64,000 nucleotides of DNA, taken from Desulfobacterales bacterium (GTDB lineage Bacteria > Desulfobacterota > Desulfobacteria > Desulfobacterales > JAEINQ01). The DNA lies in NCBI GenBank assembly GCA_016342285.1, contig JAEINQ010000039.1, positions 1 to 64,000 on the forward strand, written 5' to 3'. Position 1 is the first letter of the stretch. Every line of letters starts with the position of its first letter. The notes under the pieces are model-generated. The model ran no database searches, had not been told where the DNA came from, and saw only the letters and a list, made by a program, of their open reading frames with translations. Below, piece after piece: positions 1-10,472 of this stretch. Position numbers and translations under genes: made by a program.

Positions 1-84
1 TCAGTCTTCAGTCTTCAGTCTTCAGTCTTCAGTCTTCAGTCTTCAGTCTTCAGTCTTCAGTCTTCAGTCTTCAGTCTTCAGTCT
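1..84. repeat. Perfect 7-bp tandem repeat (TCAGTCT)x12, continuing to the left window edge
   Basis: Direct reading: tcagtct repeated 12 times, ending 3 bp from the fdhA stop codon. Confidence 0.97.
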
Positions 85-86
85 CC

Positions 87-2852
87 CTATGCTGCCTTCG
101 ACAGTCGAACGGCGCAGACTTTGTATTCGGGAATGCCCGAGACCGGGTCCAGGGCCGCGTTGGTGAGCCGGTTGGCAGCGGCCTTGGCATAGTGAAAGGG
201 GATGAAGACCGTGCCGGGCACCGCCTTGGCCGAGACCTGGATGCGGGCGTGAATCTCTCCCCGGCGTGAGGCGATGGTGGCCAGTGCCCCGTCCTCCAAT
301 CCCAAATTCGAAGCGTCGGTCGGGGCGATCTCAACGAAGCTCTCCGGGGCCCGCTCGTTGAGTCCGTCGGTTTTCATGGTCATGGTGCCGGTGTGGTACT
401 GGTAGAGGACCCGACCGGTGGTCAGGTACAGGGGGTATTCGTTGTCGGTCTCTTCGGCCGGTACCCGGTAGTCGATGGCATGAAACATCCCCTTGCCCCG
501 GGTGAACTGTTCGCCGTGAAGGATCGGCGTGCCCGGATGCTCCGGTGTGGGGCAGGGCCAGTGAAGGCCGGTCTTTTCGATGCGTTCGTAGGAGATGCCG
601 GCATAGGAGGGGGTAACGGTGCGAAGCTCTTCAAAAATGGCTTCCGTGTTGTCGTAGCCCATGGCATATCCCATCCGTGAAGCGATGGCGCAGGTGATCT
701 CCCAGTCGTAGCGCGCCTCTCCGGGCGGCTGAACCGCTTCTCGAATCCGCTGGACCCGTCTTTCGGTGTTGGAGAAGGTGCCGTCTTTTTCGGCAAAGCA
801 CCGGGACGGCAGGACCACATCGGCTGTCCGGGCGGTTTCGGTCAGAAAAATATCCTGGACCACCATGAAGTCGAGGTGCCCCAGGCTCGCCTCGGCATGG
901 TTGAGGTCCGGGTCACTGACCAGGGGGTTTTCGCCGATGATGTACAAGGCCTTTAGTTCCCCCGCGTGGGCCTTGGGGATCATCTGGGTGACGGTCAGCC
1001 CGGGTTTGTCCGAAAGGCCGGAAATGTCCCAGGCCGCCTCCATCTTCTTGCGGGCGTCCTCGCTGGCCACCGGCTGGTAGGCGCTGAAAACATTGGGCAG
1101 GCCGCCGAAATCGCAAGCCCCCTGGACGTTGTTCTGGCCTCGCAGGGGATTGACCCCGCCGCCGCGCTTTCCCATGTGACCGCAGAGCATGGCCAGGTTG
1201 GCCAGGCTCTTGACGTTGTCGGTGCCCGACGTATGCTGGGTGATACCCATGCAGTAGCAGATGCTGGCCACCCCGGCCGTGGCGTACATGCGCGCCGCGG
1301 CCTCGATGTCCGCGGCGGCGATGCCGGTGATCGTTTCCACATGGGCGGGGGTGTATGTTTCAACGGTCTTTTTGAGCGCCTCGAAGTTTTCCGTCCGTTT
1401 TTCCACGAAGTCGTGATCGTAAATATCCTCTTTGATGATCACGTGCATCATCCCGTTGATCCAGGCCACGTCGGTGCCGATGTTCTGGCGAAGCCACAGA
1501 TCGGCAAATCCGGTCAGTTTGATACGTCGCGGATCAACGGCAATCAGCTTGGCTCCCCGGCGGGTCACCGCCCGTTTGATAAAGGTCGAGAGTACCGGGT
1601 GGTTTTCGGTGGTGTTGGTGCCGGTGACCAGGATCACGTCGGCTTCCTCGATGTCGGCGATGGTGTTGGTCATCGCTCCGCTTCCAAACGCTGCGGCCAG
1701 ACCGGCCACGGTGGAGCTGTGTCAGAGACGGGCGCAGTGATCGATGTTGTTGGTCTTTAAAACCGCCCGGGTGAACTTGTTGGCGATGTAGTTTTCCTCG
1801 TTGGTGATCCGTGCCGAGGTGAGGACGCCAATGCTGTCCGGACCGTGGGTCGCTTTGATGTCGCCGAGTTTTTGGGCCACCAGGTCCAGGGCCTCGTCCC
1901 AGGAGGCGTCGGTCAGTTCACCGTTTTTACGAATCAGGGGCCGGGTCAGGCGTTCGGCGGAGCCGATGAAATTAAAACCGAACCGTCCCTTGACGCAGAG
2001 GCTGCCGTGGTTGGGGGGGGCGTTGACCCCGGTGACCTTGACCACGCGGTTGTCTTTAACGTGCAGGTAAAGCTGGCATCCCACGCCGCAGTAAGAGCAG
2101 GTGGTGCGCATGTTTGTGGTTTCCCAGGGCCGGACCGCGTACCGGACGTCTTTTTCCACCAGGGCGCCCACCGGGCAGGCCTGGACGCATTCGCCGCAGA
2201 AGACGCAGTCGGAATCCTTCAGTGGCTGGTCGCCGGCAGCGATGATTTTGGCCGCGGCGCCCCGATAGCCGAAATTAATGGCGTTGTTGACCTGAACTTC
2301 GTTGCAGGCCTGAACGCAACGGCCGCACTGAATGCAGCGGGAGAAGTCCCGGACGATGAAGGGGTTGACGTCTTCTAAGGGGTATGGGGTCTCGGTACCG
2401 GCAAATCGTTCGCCGGAGACCTGATAGCGGTAGGCCAGATCCTGCAGGCGGCAGTCGCCCCAGACCGGACAGAGTTCTTCGCTCCGGTCGTCTTGGTGAA
2501 CCTGAAGTTGAAAGGCGGTCCAGTCCTGATCGTCGGAGCCGCGTACGGCACAGTTGTGGTTGCCCGAGGAGAGCATGAGCTGGATGATCAGGCGCCGGGC
2601 CTCGACGACCTGCGCCGATTCGGTCCGGACGACCATGTTGTCGGCTGCCGGGGTGCTGCAGGCAGTGAGCAGGCTGCGTGCCCTTTCGACCTCCACCACG
2701 CAGATGCGGCAGGCCCCCGTGGGGGTGGTCCCTTTGAGGTGGCACAGGGTTGGTATGTCAACGCTGTTTCTCCGGGCGACCTCCAGAATGGTTTCGCCCG
2801 GGGTGAACGTGAATTCGTTGCCGTTGATGACGATGACGTGCTGTGGGTCCAT
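87..2852 (-). CDS. fdhA: Formate dehydrogenase alpha subunit with N-terminal 2Fe-2S and 4Fe-4S ferredoxin domains; selenoprotein read through UGA at 1722-1724
   Basis: ORFs 1722..2891 and 87..1709 lie in the same frame and join as ...[29 protein letters not shown]...; molybdopterin oxidoreductase and ferredoxin Cys motifs; start at MDPQHV with GGAGAGG upstream. Confidence 0.93.
1695..1724 (-). promoter_or_regulatory. UGA(Sec) codon plus bSECIS-like hairpin of fdhA
   Basis: UGA then 18 nt to a GGUCU apical loop closed by GGCC/GGCC; as I recall E. coli fdhF, it has the same loop at the same spacing. Confidence 0.85.
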
Positions 2853-3128
2853 GGGGACGGCCTCTCCTCGTATGGGTGCTGGCGGTCGCAAGCTCCGGCG
2901 ACGCGGTGTCTTGCCTCAACGCTTCGAAATGAAATGCAAAACCGCTTCCACGATGCGCAGTTGGGAGCGCTTTGTTTGCCCGGTTCCGACGCCCGTTTGT
3001 TCCTATATTACGACGGGGGTTTTGTCAATGATGGGCGTTGGTGGGATAAAAATCCAGGTCCAAAGGAGGGGGTGATGGTTTGTCCCTGGCAGGGGCTGGG
3101 TTACCGATCCCATATCAGTTTGGAGTGC

Positions 3129-3527
3129 CTACTTCGAATTGGAAGGGAGACAGCCATTGACCCGGAATTGCCAGACAAGCACAGCCACCAAGGCGCCGAG
3201 GGTGTCTGCAGCCAGATCCAGGGCCTCGGCGTTTCGCCAGGGGACAAAGGACTGGTGGATTTCGTCGCTGAGCCCGTACAGGGCCGCCGACAGGATGCTG
3301 GCCACGGCAAGGCGAACCGGTTTGTGGTTCAGGTCCGTGGTTTGGTAGGCCCGAAAGAAGAGAATCCCCAGCAGGGCGTAGGCGGTAAAATGGAGCACCT
3401 TGTCCATGCCGGGCCAGGCCGGCAGGGACGGGGTTGCCGGGCTTGCGGATTGGATGAAAATGGCGATGCAATAGAGGGCCACCGCCAGCCAGCGGCTGAG
3501 CCTTGGATTCACCTGGGTCCTTAGCAT
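3129..3527 (-). CDS. VanZ-like family membrane protein
   Basis: DKVLHFTAYALLG...GLSDEIHQSFVPWRNAEALDLAADTLGA, VanZ signature. Confidence 0.8.
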   Translation of the reverse strand: MLRTQVNPRLSRWLAVALYCIAIFIQSASPATPSLPAWPGMDKVLHFTAYALLGILFFRAYQTTDLNHKPVRLAVASILSAALYGLSDEIHQSFVPWRNAEALDLAADTLGALVAVLVWQFRVNGCLPSNSK

Positions 3528-3632
3528 CTGGTCGGTTTGAAAAAATCAAAAAGGCACGAAGGCCACAAAATCGAGGGATTCAACACAGATTGTCTTCTTT
3601 GTGCCTTTGTGGTTTGCGTAAGCCTCATTTTT

Positions 3633-3720
3633 AAAGAATCCTGGCCCAGAGGACCAGGCTTTGGGATGCCTCTGGAAGGGGCCGGGTTGCCGCCCCCCGG
3701 ATCAGTGTGGAGTGCCTAAA
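3633..3720 (+). repeat. Dispersed intergenic repeat, copy A
   Basis: TAAAGAATCCTGGCCCAGAGGACCAGG...CTGGAAGGGG...CAGTGTGGAGTGCCTAAA; matches the reverse complement of 27748-27830. Confidence 0.8.
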
Positions 3721-3869
3721 GTGAGTCCCGCCAAGGCGGGATTGAGGAGTCGCTTCGCTCCATCAATTTTCTATAATAGGCAGAATTCCTTAACTTTAGC
3801 TCACTCCAAACTTTAGTTCACTTTAGTCACTTGCAGCATCGGTGTCTCGGCATAGCCAATTGACTCTGA

Positions 3870-3888
3870 CCATGCCCTGAGGGCATGG
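3870..3888. terminator. Perfect 9-bp hairpin just downstream of thrS
   Basis: CCATGCCCT-G-AGGGCATGG; no clear U tract. Confidence 0.45.
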
Positions 3889-3902
3889 ATTTCCATGACG
3901 AG

Positions 3903-5813
3903 TTAAAAGATGTCGAAGTCCAGTGCCCGGTTTTGAATATGGCGGCCCACCCGGTCAAAGAAGGTCTCGTGGGAGATGCCGTAGTGGACCTTGCCGTCCA
4001 GGGTTCGCACCGAAAGCGTTGAGGCCTCCTTTTCCTTGGCGCCGATGGTGATGATCAGCGGCACCCGGTCAAGCTGGGCGTCGCGGACCTTGCGGTTGAG
4101 GCTCTCGGTGCGCCGGTCGAGTTCCACGCGGAGTCCCCGGGCCTTCATTTGGCCGGCCACCGTTTCGGCATAGGGAATCAAGTCGTCGTTGATGGGGAGC
4201 AGGGTCGCCTGCACCGGTGCCATCCAAAGGGGAAACCTGCCGGCGAAGTGTTCCACCAGGATGCCAAAGAACCGTTCGATGGATCCGAATACCGTGCGGT
4301 GAATCATGATGGGCCGGCGGCGTTCGTTGTCCCGGGCCACGTAGTTCAGGTCGAAGCGTTCGGGCAGGGACATGTCCAACTGAATGGTGCCGCACTGCCA
4401 GGTCCGGCGAAGGGCATCTTGAATATGCAGATCGATCTTCGGTCCGTAGAAGGCGCCATCACCTTCATTGACCACATATCCGTGGTCATAGGCATCCAGT
4501 GCCCGTCGTAGCCCTTCGGTGGCCACCTCCCATTGGGCGTCGGTGCCGATGGACTTTTCCGGCCGTGTGGAGAGCTCCAGCTGAAAGCCGAGCCCGAAGG
4601 TGCTGTACATCCGTTCTTCCAGGTGCAGCAGATCCAGAATTTCGCTCTGAATCTGGTCCGGGGTCATGAACAGGTGGGCATCGTCCTGGTGAAAAGCCCG
4701 GACCCGGAACAGGCCGTTTAAGACCCCACTGAGTTCGTGGCGATGGACCAGGCCGATTTCAGCCGCCCGCAGGGGCAACTCCCGGTAGGAATGGGGACGG
4801 GTGCCGTAAAGGATCATGCCGCCGGGGCAGTTCATGGGTTTGATGGCGTATTCGTCTTCATCGACCTGGGTGGTGTACATGTTTTCCCGGTAGTTTTCCC
4901 AGTGTCCGCTCTGCTCCCAGAGGGTGCGACGCAAAATGATGGGGGTCTTGGTCTCCACGTAGCCGGCGGCCGAATGTTCTTCCCGCCAGTAGTCGAGCAG
5001 GGCGTTCCAGACCACCATCCCTTTGGGGTGGATGAAGGGCATTCCCGGGGCTTCGTCGTGAAAGCTGAACAGGTCCTGGGCCTCGCCGATTTTGCGGTGG
5101 TTGCGCTTTTTGGCTTCTTCGAGAAAATGCAGGTAGGCCTTGAGTTCCTTCTTGTCGAAGTAGGCGGTTCCGTAAACGCGCTGTAGCTGGGCTTTGCTCT
5201 GGTCGGCCCGCCAGTAGGCGCCCGACACCCGCATGACTTTGGCCGCTTTGACGAACCCCGTGTGGGGCAGATGGGGGCCGCGGCACAGGTCGGTGAACTC
5301 GCCCTGCTCATAAAAAGAGATGGTGCCGTCGGCCAGGCCCTGGACCATTTCAAGCTTGTAGGGTTCGTTGCGGTAAAAATCCAGGGCTTCGGCTTTGGCC
5401 ACCTCCCTTCGCCGAATGGGGATTTTGTCATTGACGATCTTCTTCATCTCGGTTTCGATCTTTGAAAAATCGTCCTCGGAGAGCGGGGCCATGTCGATAT
5501 CGTAGTAAAACCCCTCTTCTACCACCGGGCCGATGGTCAGCCTGGCCTCGGGAAAGAGGCGCAAAATGGCCTGAGCCATGACGTGGGCCGCCGTGTGTCG
5601 CAAAATTTCCAGGGCCTCGGCATCCTTGGTGGTGATCAGGCGCACCGTCGCGTCATGGTCGATGGGCAGGGTGAGATCTTTGAGGCTGCCATCGATTTCA
5701 GCCGCCACGCAGTTTCGGGCCAGACCTTCGGAAATGCTTGTGGCCACGTCCAGCCCGGTGGGGGAATGGTCAAAATGCTTTATGGTTCCGTCAGAAAGTG
5801 TTATATTTACCAT
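3903..5813 (-). CDS. thrS: Threonyl-tRNA synthetase
   Basis: TGS domain N-terminus MVNITLSDG; HTAAHVMAQA, NCPGGMILYGTRPHSYRELPLRAAEIGLVHRHELSG. Confidence 0.97.
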   Translation of the reverse strand: MVNITLSDGTIKHFDHSPTGLDVATSISEGLARNCVAAEIDGSLKDLTLPIDHDATVRLITTKDAEALEILRHTAAHVMAQAILRLFPEARLTIGPVVEEGFYYDIDMAPLSEDDFSKIETEMKKIVNDKIPIRRREVAKAEALDFYRNEPYKLEMVQGLADGTISFYEQGEFTDLCRGPHLPHTGFVKAAKVMRVSGAYWRADQSKAQLQRVYGTAYFDKKELKAYLHFLEEAKKRNHRKIGEAQDLFSFHDEAPGMPFIHPKGMVVWNALLDYWREEHSAAGYVETKTPIILRRTLWEQSGHWENYRENMYTTQVDEDEYAIKPMNCPGGMILYGTRPHSYRELPLRAAEIGLVHRHELSGVLNGLFRVRAFHQDDAHLFMTPDQIQSEILDLLHLEERMYSTFGLGFQLELSTRPEKSIGTDAQWEVATEGLRRALDAYDHGYVVNEGDGAFYGPKIDLHIQDALRRTWQCGTIQLDMSLPERFDLNYVARDNERRRPIMIHRTVFGSIERFFGILVEHFAGRFPLWMAPVQATLLPINDDLIPYAETVAGQMKARGLRVELDRRTESLNRKVRDAQLDRVPLIITIGAKEKEASTLSVRTLDGKVHYGISHETFFDRVGRHIQNRALDFDIF

Positions 5814-6070
5814 GGTTGATTCATCCTATCGCCTTATGGGTATTTAAAAGATACACGAAGGTAGGCAAAATGCCATGGCGGGTCAAGGAAAAAGTCATTG
5901 GACCCGACCATGCCCGTCCCTTTGTCCGACGCTGCCCGAGCAGGCAGGCCCGGCAGAACGGAAAATAGGCGCTGCCGCCTTTCCCTCATGACCAGAAAAA
6001 GGCCGTAAAAGCGGCGACAACCGTCCGGTTTGCACGGCAAGCCAGCGGAAAGGATTCTGACACTAGGCCC

Positions 6071-7207
6071 ATGACTCCAGCTTATCGTATGATTGATACC
6101 GCCGCGGACCTGGCGGATGCACTGGCCGTTCTCAAGACCGCGACCGAAGTGGCCGTGGATCTGGAAGCCGACTCCATGTTTCACTACCAGGAGAAGGTTT
6201 GCTTGATCCAGATGGCCACCGATCGCATCAACGTTGTCATCGACCCTCTTCCCATCGGTGACCTGAGCTCGCTCAAGCCCCTTTTTGCCAAGCGGAACGT
6301 GAAGAAAGTGTTCCACGGCGCCGATTACGATGTGCGCTCCCTGTTCCGGGATTTCGGCATCGTGATCCACAACCTGTTTGATACCCAGGTGGCCGCCATG
6401 TTCCTGGGGATGCGCGAGACCGGACTGGATGCCGTGCTACAGCAGCGTTTCGGCATTCATCTTGACAAGAAATATCAAAAAAAGGACTGGTCCTGCCGTC
6501 CGCTTCCCCGGGAGATGATCGAGTACGCCGCCGGGGATGTGTTTCACCTGCTCGCCCTGGCCCGGATGATGGAGAAGGAGCTTGCGGAAAAAGATCGCCT
6601 CTGGTGGGTTGAAGAGGAATGCCGGTTGTTGAGCCTTGTCAGGGCTTCGGAACCAGACGACAGCCCGCTTTTTCTTCGCATCAAGGGGGCCGGCAAACTC
6701 GATCGTCGCGGGCTGGCCGTGCTGGAGAACCTGCTCGAACTGCGGCACCGCATCGCCAGGAAAAAAGATCGTCCCCTGTTCAAGGTCTTCGGCAGCAAGG
6801 CGTTGATGAAAATCGCCGCCGATCGGCCAAAAACCCTTCGGGCCCTGGAAAAATGCGATGGTCTGAGCCCCCGCCAGGTGGACATGCACGGCGAGGCGTT
6901 GATCCGTTGCGTCACCGACGGCCTGGCCGTACCCCCCCCAGATCTTCCGACTTATCCCCGCACACGAAGCCCGTCGGTGCCCAGTTGCGTGCCGGATCGC
7001 GTTCTGGAATTGCGTCGGTGGCGAGACGCTGAAGCCGAGAAACTCGGCATTGATCCGACCCTTTTGTTCAACAAGGCGACCATGGGGGCCATCGCTCTGG
7101 AAAAGCCCCAGACCCTGAAGCAACTCGGCGGGGTGGAAGGGATCAAGAGTTGGCAGAAAAAGGCCTATGGCCGGCAGGTCGTTACCCTTCTCAAGGGGAT
7201 GAGGTGA
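6071..7207 (+). CDS. rnd: Ribonuclease D (3'-5' exonuclease plus HRDC domains)
   Basis: AVDLEADSMFHYQEKVCLIQMAT; VFHGADYDVRSLFRDFGI; HRDC-like C-terminus. Confidence 0.92.
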   Translation: MTPAYRMIDTAADLADALAVLKTATEVAVDLEADSMFHYQEKVCLIQMATDRINVVIDPLPIGDLSSLKPLFAKRNVKKVFHGADYDVRSLFRDFGIVIHNLFDTQVAAMFLGMRETGLDAVLQQRFGIHLDKKYQKKDWSCRPLPREMIEYAAGDVFHLLALARMMEKELAEKDRLWWVEEECRLLSLVRASEPDDSPLFLRIKGAGKLDRRGLAVLENLLELRHRIARKKDRPLFKVFGSKALMKIAADRPKTLRALEKCDGLSPRQVDMHGEALIRCVTDGLAVPPPDLPTYPRTRSPSVPSCVPDRVLELRRWRDAEAEKLGIDPTLLFNKATMGAIALEKPQTLKQLGGVEGIKSWQKKAYGRQVVTLLKGMR

Positions 7208-7276
7208 GGACGACCGCTGACCGGTGACGGCTGACGGCGGTCCACGGTCTGCCGTCGTCGGTCATAAGGAACGCCC

Positions 7277-7924
7277 ATGGAAGAAAATGTTATAATTGCC
7301 TCTGGCGGTCTTCAACTTCAGGGCCTCTTTGACCCGAAAAGAAACGACCGGGCCGTCGTGGTGACCCATCCCCACCCTCTATATGGCGGTGACATGTTCA
7401 GCCCGGTGGTAGAAGCCGTGGTCCGGGCCTATGCCCGGGCCGGATGGGCAACACTTCGGTTCAATTTTCGCGGGGCAGGCACCAGCGATGGCGCCTTTGA
7501 CAACGGCCGCGGTGAACAGGACGACCTTCGACGGGCCATGGCCTTTGTTCGGGACAAGGGGCTCGATAACGTGGACCTGGCCGGCTACTCCTTCGGCGCC
7601 TGGGTCAACGCCCTGGCGTATGGGAATGAACCGCTGCCGGGGCGGATGGTCATGGTGGCGCCGCCTGTGAATTTTCTCGACTTTGGCCCCGTCACCTCGC
7701 TTTCTGCCCTGGATCTGGTAATCGCCGGCGACCGGGACGATTTTGCCGATGCCGCTCGGGTCCGCGCCATGGTCACCGAATGGAATGGCCAAGCGCGAAT
7801 GGAAGTGATTCCCGGCGCGGATCACTTCTTCTGGTCAGACCTGGACCGGGTCGAGGCCCTCCTCTTTGATTTTCTTTCTATCCCCGAGGCCCGGAAAAAC
7901 GGATCGACCCGTCTATCCGTTTAG
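7277..7924 (+). CDS. Alpha/beta hydrolase (dienelactone hydrolase-like)
   Basis: HPHPLYGGDMFSPVV...FNFRGAGTSDGAFDNGRGEQDD...GYSFGAWV...GADHFFW. Confidence 0.88.
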   Translation: MEENVIIASGGLQLQGLFDPKRNDRAVVVTHPHPLYGGDMFSPVVEAVVRAYARAGWATLRFNFRGAGTSDGAFDNGRGEQDDLRRAMAFVRDKGLDNVDLAGYSFGAWVNALAYGNEPLPGRMVMVAPPVNFLDFGPVTSLSALDLVIAGDRDDFADAARVRAMVTEWNGQARMEVIPGADHFFWSDLDRVEALLFDFLSIPEARKNGSTRLSV

Positions 7925-7950
7925 CATTCGGGTTCTACCAATCCGCCAAC

Positions 7951-8226
7951 ATGGTTATCTGGAAAGCCCAAGCTTCCAGAACCGCGGTGCCGGGAGGGAA
8001 TTGAATCCATGTGCCGGCCAAAACTCAGCATTAAGGCCCCGTAAAACCCGCCGAGGCCCCGGAATCAAATAGTTATCTGAAAACACGGGTGATTTGGACA
8101 TTTGTGATAGGAGCGCCTTGCGGCGGGCTTAACGCGGCTTAAATGCTTCAGACAGTTGCCCGGCACATGGATTCAACACCCTCCCTCGGGGCTAAATGAG
8201 AGCACTTGGGCTTTCCGGATAACCGG
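7951..8226. repeat. ~275-bp element with long (~100 bp) imperfect terminal inverted repeats, MITE-like, no ORF
   Basis: Left arm GGTTATCTGGAAAGCCCAAG...GGGAGGGAATTGAATCCATGTGCCGG; right arm reverse complement GGTTATCCGGAAAGCCCAAG...GGGAGGGTGTTGAATCCATGTGCCGG. Confidence 0.8.
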
Positions 8227-8230
8227 ATTC

Positions 8231-8278
8231 GCCAATCCGCCAATCCGTCAATCCGCTAATCCGTCAATTCGTCAATTT
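8231..8278. repeat. Degenerate 8-bp tandem repeat (GYCAATCC)x6
   Basis: gccaatcc gccaatcc gtcaatcc gctaatcc gtcaattc gtcaattt. Confidence 0.9.
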
Positions 8279-8288
8279 ACATACCCAA

Positions 8289-8681
8289 TTAGACGCTGTT
8301 TTCCAGTTGACGCACGGTATACAGGCAAAAGAAGAATGCGATGACCAGGGGCGGCGAAATGGTGGAAAGAATGTTGGGCGTGCCGGCAAGAAGATGGGTG
8401 GCGGCCAGCAGGGTGCCGGAGCAGCCCATGGTGGCCACGGTCGGCAGCACATAGCGAAACCGATGTCCGTGCACCCGGTTGTAGATGATGGTGATCGCTT
8501 TGACCATGAGCAGGGTCATCGCAAAGCTGAAGGTGCCCTGGGCCATGCCGGAGATGATTCCGGCGGAAAGACCGGCCTCCATGTTGACAAAACAGGCCCA
8601 GCCGCCCCAGAAGACAAAGGCGGCAAAGGCCCAGGCCATGTCGAAGAGCAAGCTGGTTCGTGACGGCGTTTCGGGGCTCAT
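8289..8681 (-). CDS. Small integral membrane protein, unknown function
   Basis: MSPETPSRTSLLFDMAWAFAAFVFWGGWACFVN...; several hydrophobic helices. Confidence 0.65.
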   Translation of the reverse strand: MSPETPSRTSLLFDMAWAFAAFVFWGGWACFVNMEAGLSAGIISGMAQGTFSFAMTLLMVKAITIIYNRVHGHRFRYVLPTVATMGCSGTLLAATHLLAGTPNILSTISPPLVIAFFFCLYTVRQLENSV

Positions 8682-8892
8682 GGTCACCGGTTCATTTCGA
8701 TTTGAGAATCCACGTCCTTTTGGCGTGGTCAGGGGCAACTAATTATGCCGATAAAATTGCGGGCCAGTGCCTAAAACGCACTAAAGATTGATGATTGCCC
8801 AAGGCGTAAAACCGTCATATGATTTGAGGCTCCCGTTTGGATGACTCTTGCTGTTTCGTCAAATACAAGACACGAAATACCAAAAACCAGTG

Positions 8893-9810
8893 CTACACTT
8901 CGAAAAAGCGAACCATGGCCGGTTTTCTTCCGGCCAACCGCTGGTAGGCCTCGTCAGGCCAGCCCATGGCGATGACCGCCCATACCGCCTCGGTTCGGGG
9001 AATTCCCAATCGATCCAAAATAGCCGGGTCGTTTTTCATGGCTGCAACGGCAAAACCGATGGCGCAGGTGCCCAGCCCCATGGCGTGGGCGGCCAGAAGC
9101 ATGTTGCCCGTTGCCAGCATGGCATCTTCGGCGGGGCAGACGGCCTCGGGGGTCGATCCGACGACGATGACCGCCGGAGCCCCCCAGAAAAGCCAGTCCC
9201 GCCCCCCTTGTTCCCAGTCTGACAATTTTTCTTCAATGGCACGGTGGTAATCCCGGTAATAGGTGGCCAGTTCCTTTCGGCCCACCATGCCAAGCAGGCT
9301 CCGTAGCACGGGGTTGGCTGCTCTGCGGTTCAATTTCCGGAAGAAGCCGGCCACCGTTTCGGCCAGGGCTTTAACGGCCCGGCGCTCCGGCAACACGGTG
9401 AAGGTCCACTGCTGGCGGTTGGAGCCCGACGGCGCCGTGGTGCCGATCTTGACCAGATCCCGGAGCAATGGACGACCTACCGGGCGGTCGTGGAAGTTTC
9501 GGCAAGACCGCCTCGACCGCATCAGGCCGACCAGTTCGGCCGAATCGAAGGCGCCATGGGGTATCCACCGGTCGCTGACCGGAATCGTTTCAAGGGCCAG
9601 CGCGTCGTCGGGCAGGGCCTCGACCCGGATTGCATCGGCGGGGCAGACCGCCTGGCAGTGGCCGCATCCGATGGATTCGCTGCCGGTGACGACGGCCTTG
9701 CCGTTTTCCAGGGAAAGGGTTTCAGACGGACAGACGCGAATGCACAGGCCGCAGCCGGTGCAACGTTCGGCGTCGATGATGGTCGTGACGGTTCGATCCA
9801 TGGTATCCAT
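8893..9810 (-). CDS. Nitroreductase family protein with N-terminal 2[4Fe-4S] ferredoxin domain
   Basis: CTGCGLCIRVCPSE...CGHCQAVCPADAIRVE; RRSCRNFHDRPV, nitroreductase fold. Confidence 0.92.
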   Translation of the reverse strand: MDTMDRTVTTIIDAERCTGCGLCIRVCPSETLSLENGKAVVTGSESIGCGHCQAVCPADAIRVEALPDDALALETIPVSDRWIPHGAFDSAELVGLMRSRRSCRNFHDRPVGRPLLRDLVKIGTTAPSGSNRQQWTFTVLPERRAVKALAETVAGFFRKLNRRAANPVLRSLLGMVGRKELATYYRDYHRAIEEKLSDWEQGGRDWLFWGAPAVIVVGSTPEAVCPAEDAMLATGNMLLAAHAMGLGTCAIGFAVAAMKNDPAILDRLGIPRTEAVWAVIAMGWPDEAYQRLAGRKPAMVRFFEV

Positions 9811-9845
9811 TCCATCATGGGTGGGAGCGGCATCCTGCCGCGATT

Positions 9846-10472
9846 TTATTTGTCTGCCATCAGTCGCGCAATGAACTGTTCGACCGCATAATCGAATACG
9901 GCCTTATGGTCTTCACCGTCGAGTACGGTTTTCTCCAATTTTCGGAACTGGATCAGGCCGTAGAGAGCGCCCCAGAACGCCAAGGCGAATTTTCTCGCAT
10001 CGACGGCCGTAAAGCGACCCATGGCCATGCCCGATTCGATGAAACCGATGATGAGCGAAACAATACGACCGCCTTTGAGGTCGACCTGGCTTTTCAGATC
10101 GGGTTCGAACATGACCTGAGGGGAAGACAGGAAGTAATTGATGATGTCGAAATAGTCTTTTTGTTCGATGCTGAAAGTCAGGTAGGCGGCAGCGGTCTGG
10201 CGCAGTTGGTCTTCAGGATATAGCTCGGTTTTGGTAAGGGCTTCGATGTTACGGAAAAGAATTTCCAGGCCTTCTTCCTGAAGGGAGGCAAATATGTCCT
10301 CTTTGCTCTGGTAGTAGAAGTAGATGGTGCCGATGCCCAGTTCGGCGGTCCGGGCGATCTGGTTGATGCTGGTGGCCTGGAGTCCTTTTTTAAAAAGGAG
10401 TTTTCTGGCGGCATCGAGAATTTGCTTCTTGCGTGCTTCTTTTTCCCGCTCTCTTCTTTCTTTAAGGCCCAT
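9846..10472 (-). CDS. TetR/AcrR family transcriptional regulator
   Basis: KKQILDAARKLLFKKGLQATSINQIARTAELGIGTIYFYYQSKEDIF. Confidence 0.93.
   Translation of the reverse strand: MGLKERREREKEARKKQILDAARKLLFKKGLQATSINQIARTAELGIGTIYFYYQSKEDIFASLQEEGLEILFRNIEALTKTELYPEDQLRQTAAAYLTFSIEQKDYFDIINYFLSSPQVMFEPDLKSQVDLKGGRIVSLIIGFIESGMAMGRFTAVDARKFALAFWGALYGLIQFRKLEKTVLDGEDHKAVFDYAVEQFIARLMADK

Noticed and set aside
1-84. Repeat array as CRISPR
   Set aside because: Contiguous 7-bp tandem units without spacers.
393-3524. Long plus-strand ORFs (for example 966..1760, 2493..3524) antisense to fdhA
   Set aside because: Shadow ORFs in high-GC coding DNA; no recognisable domains and the minus strand has clear protein motifs.
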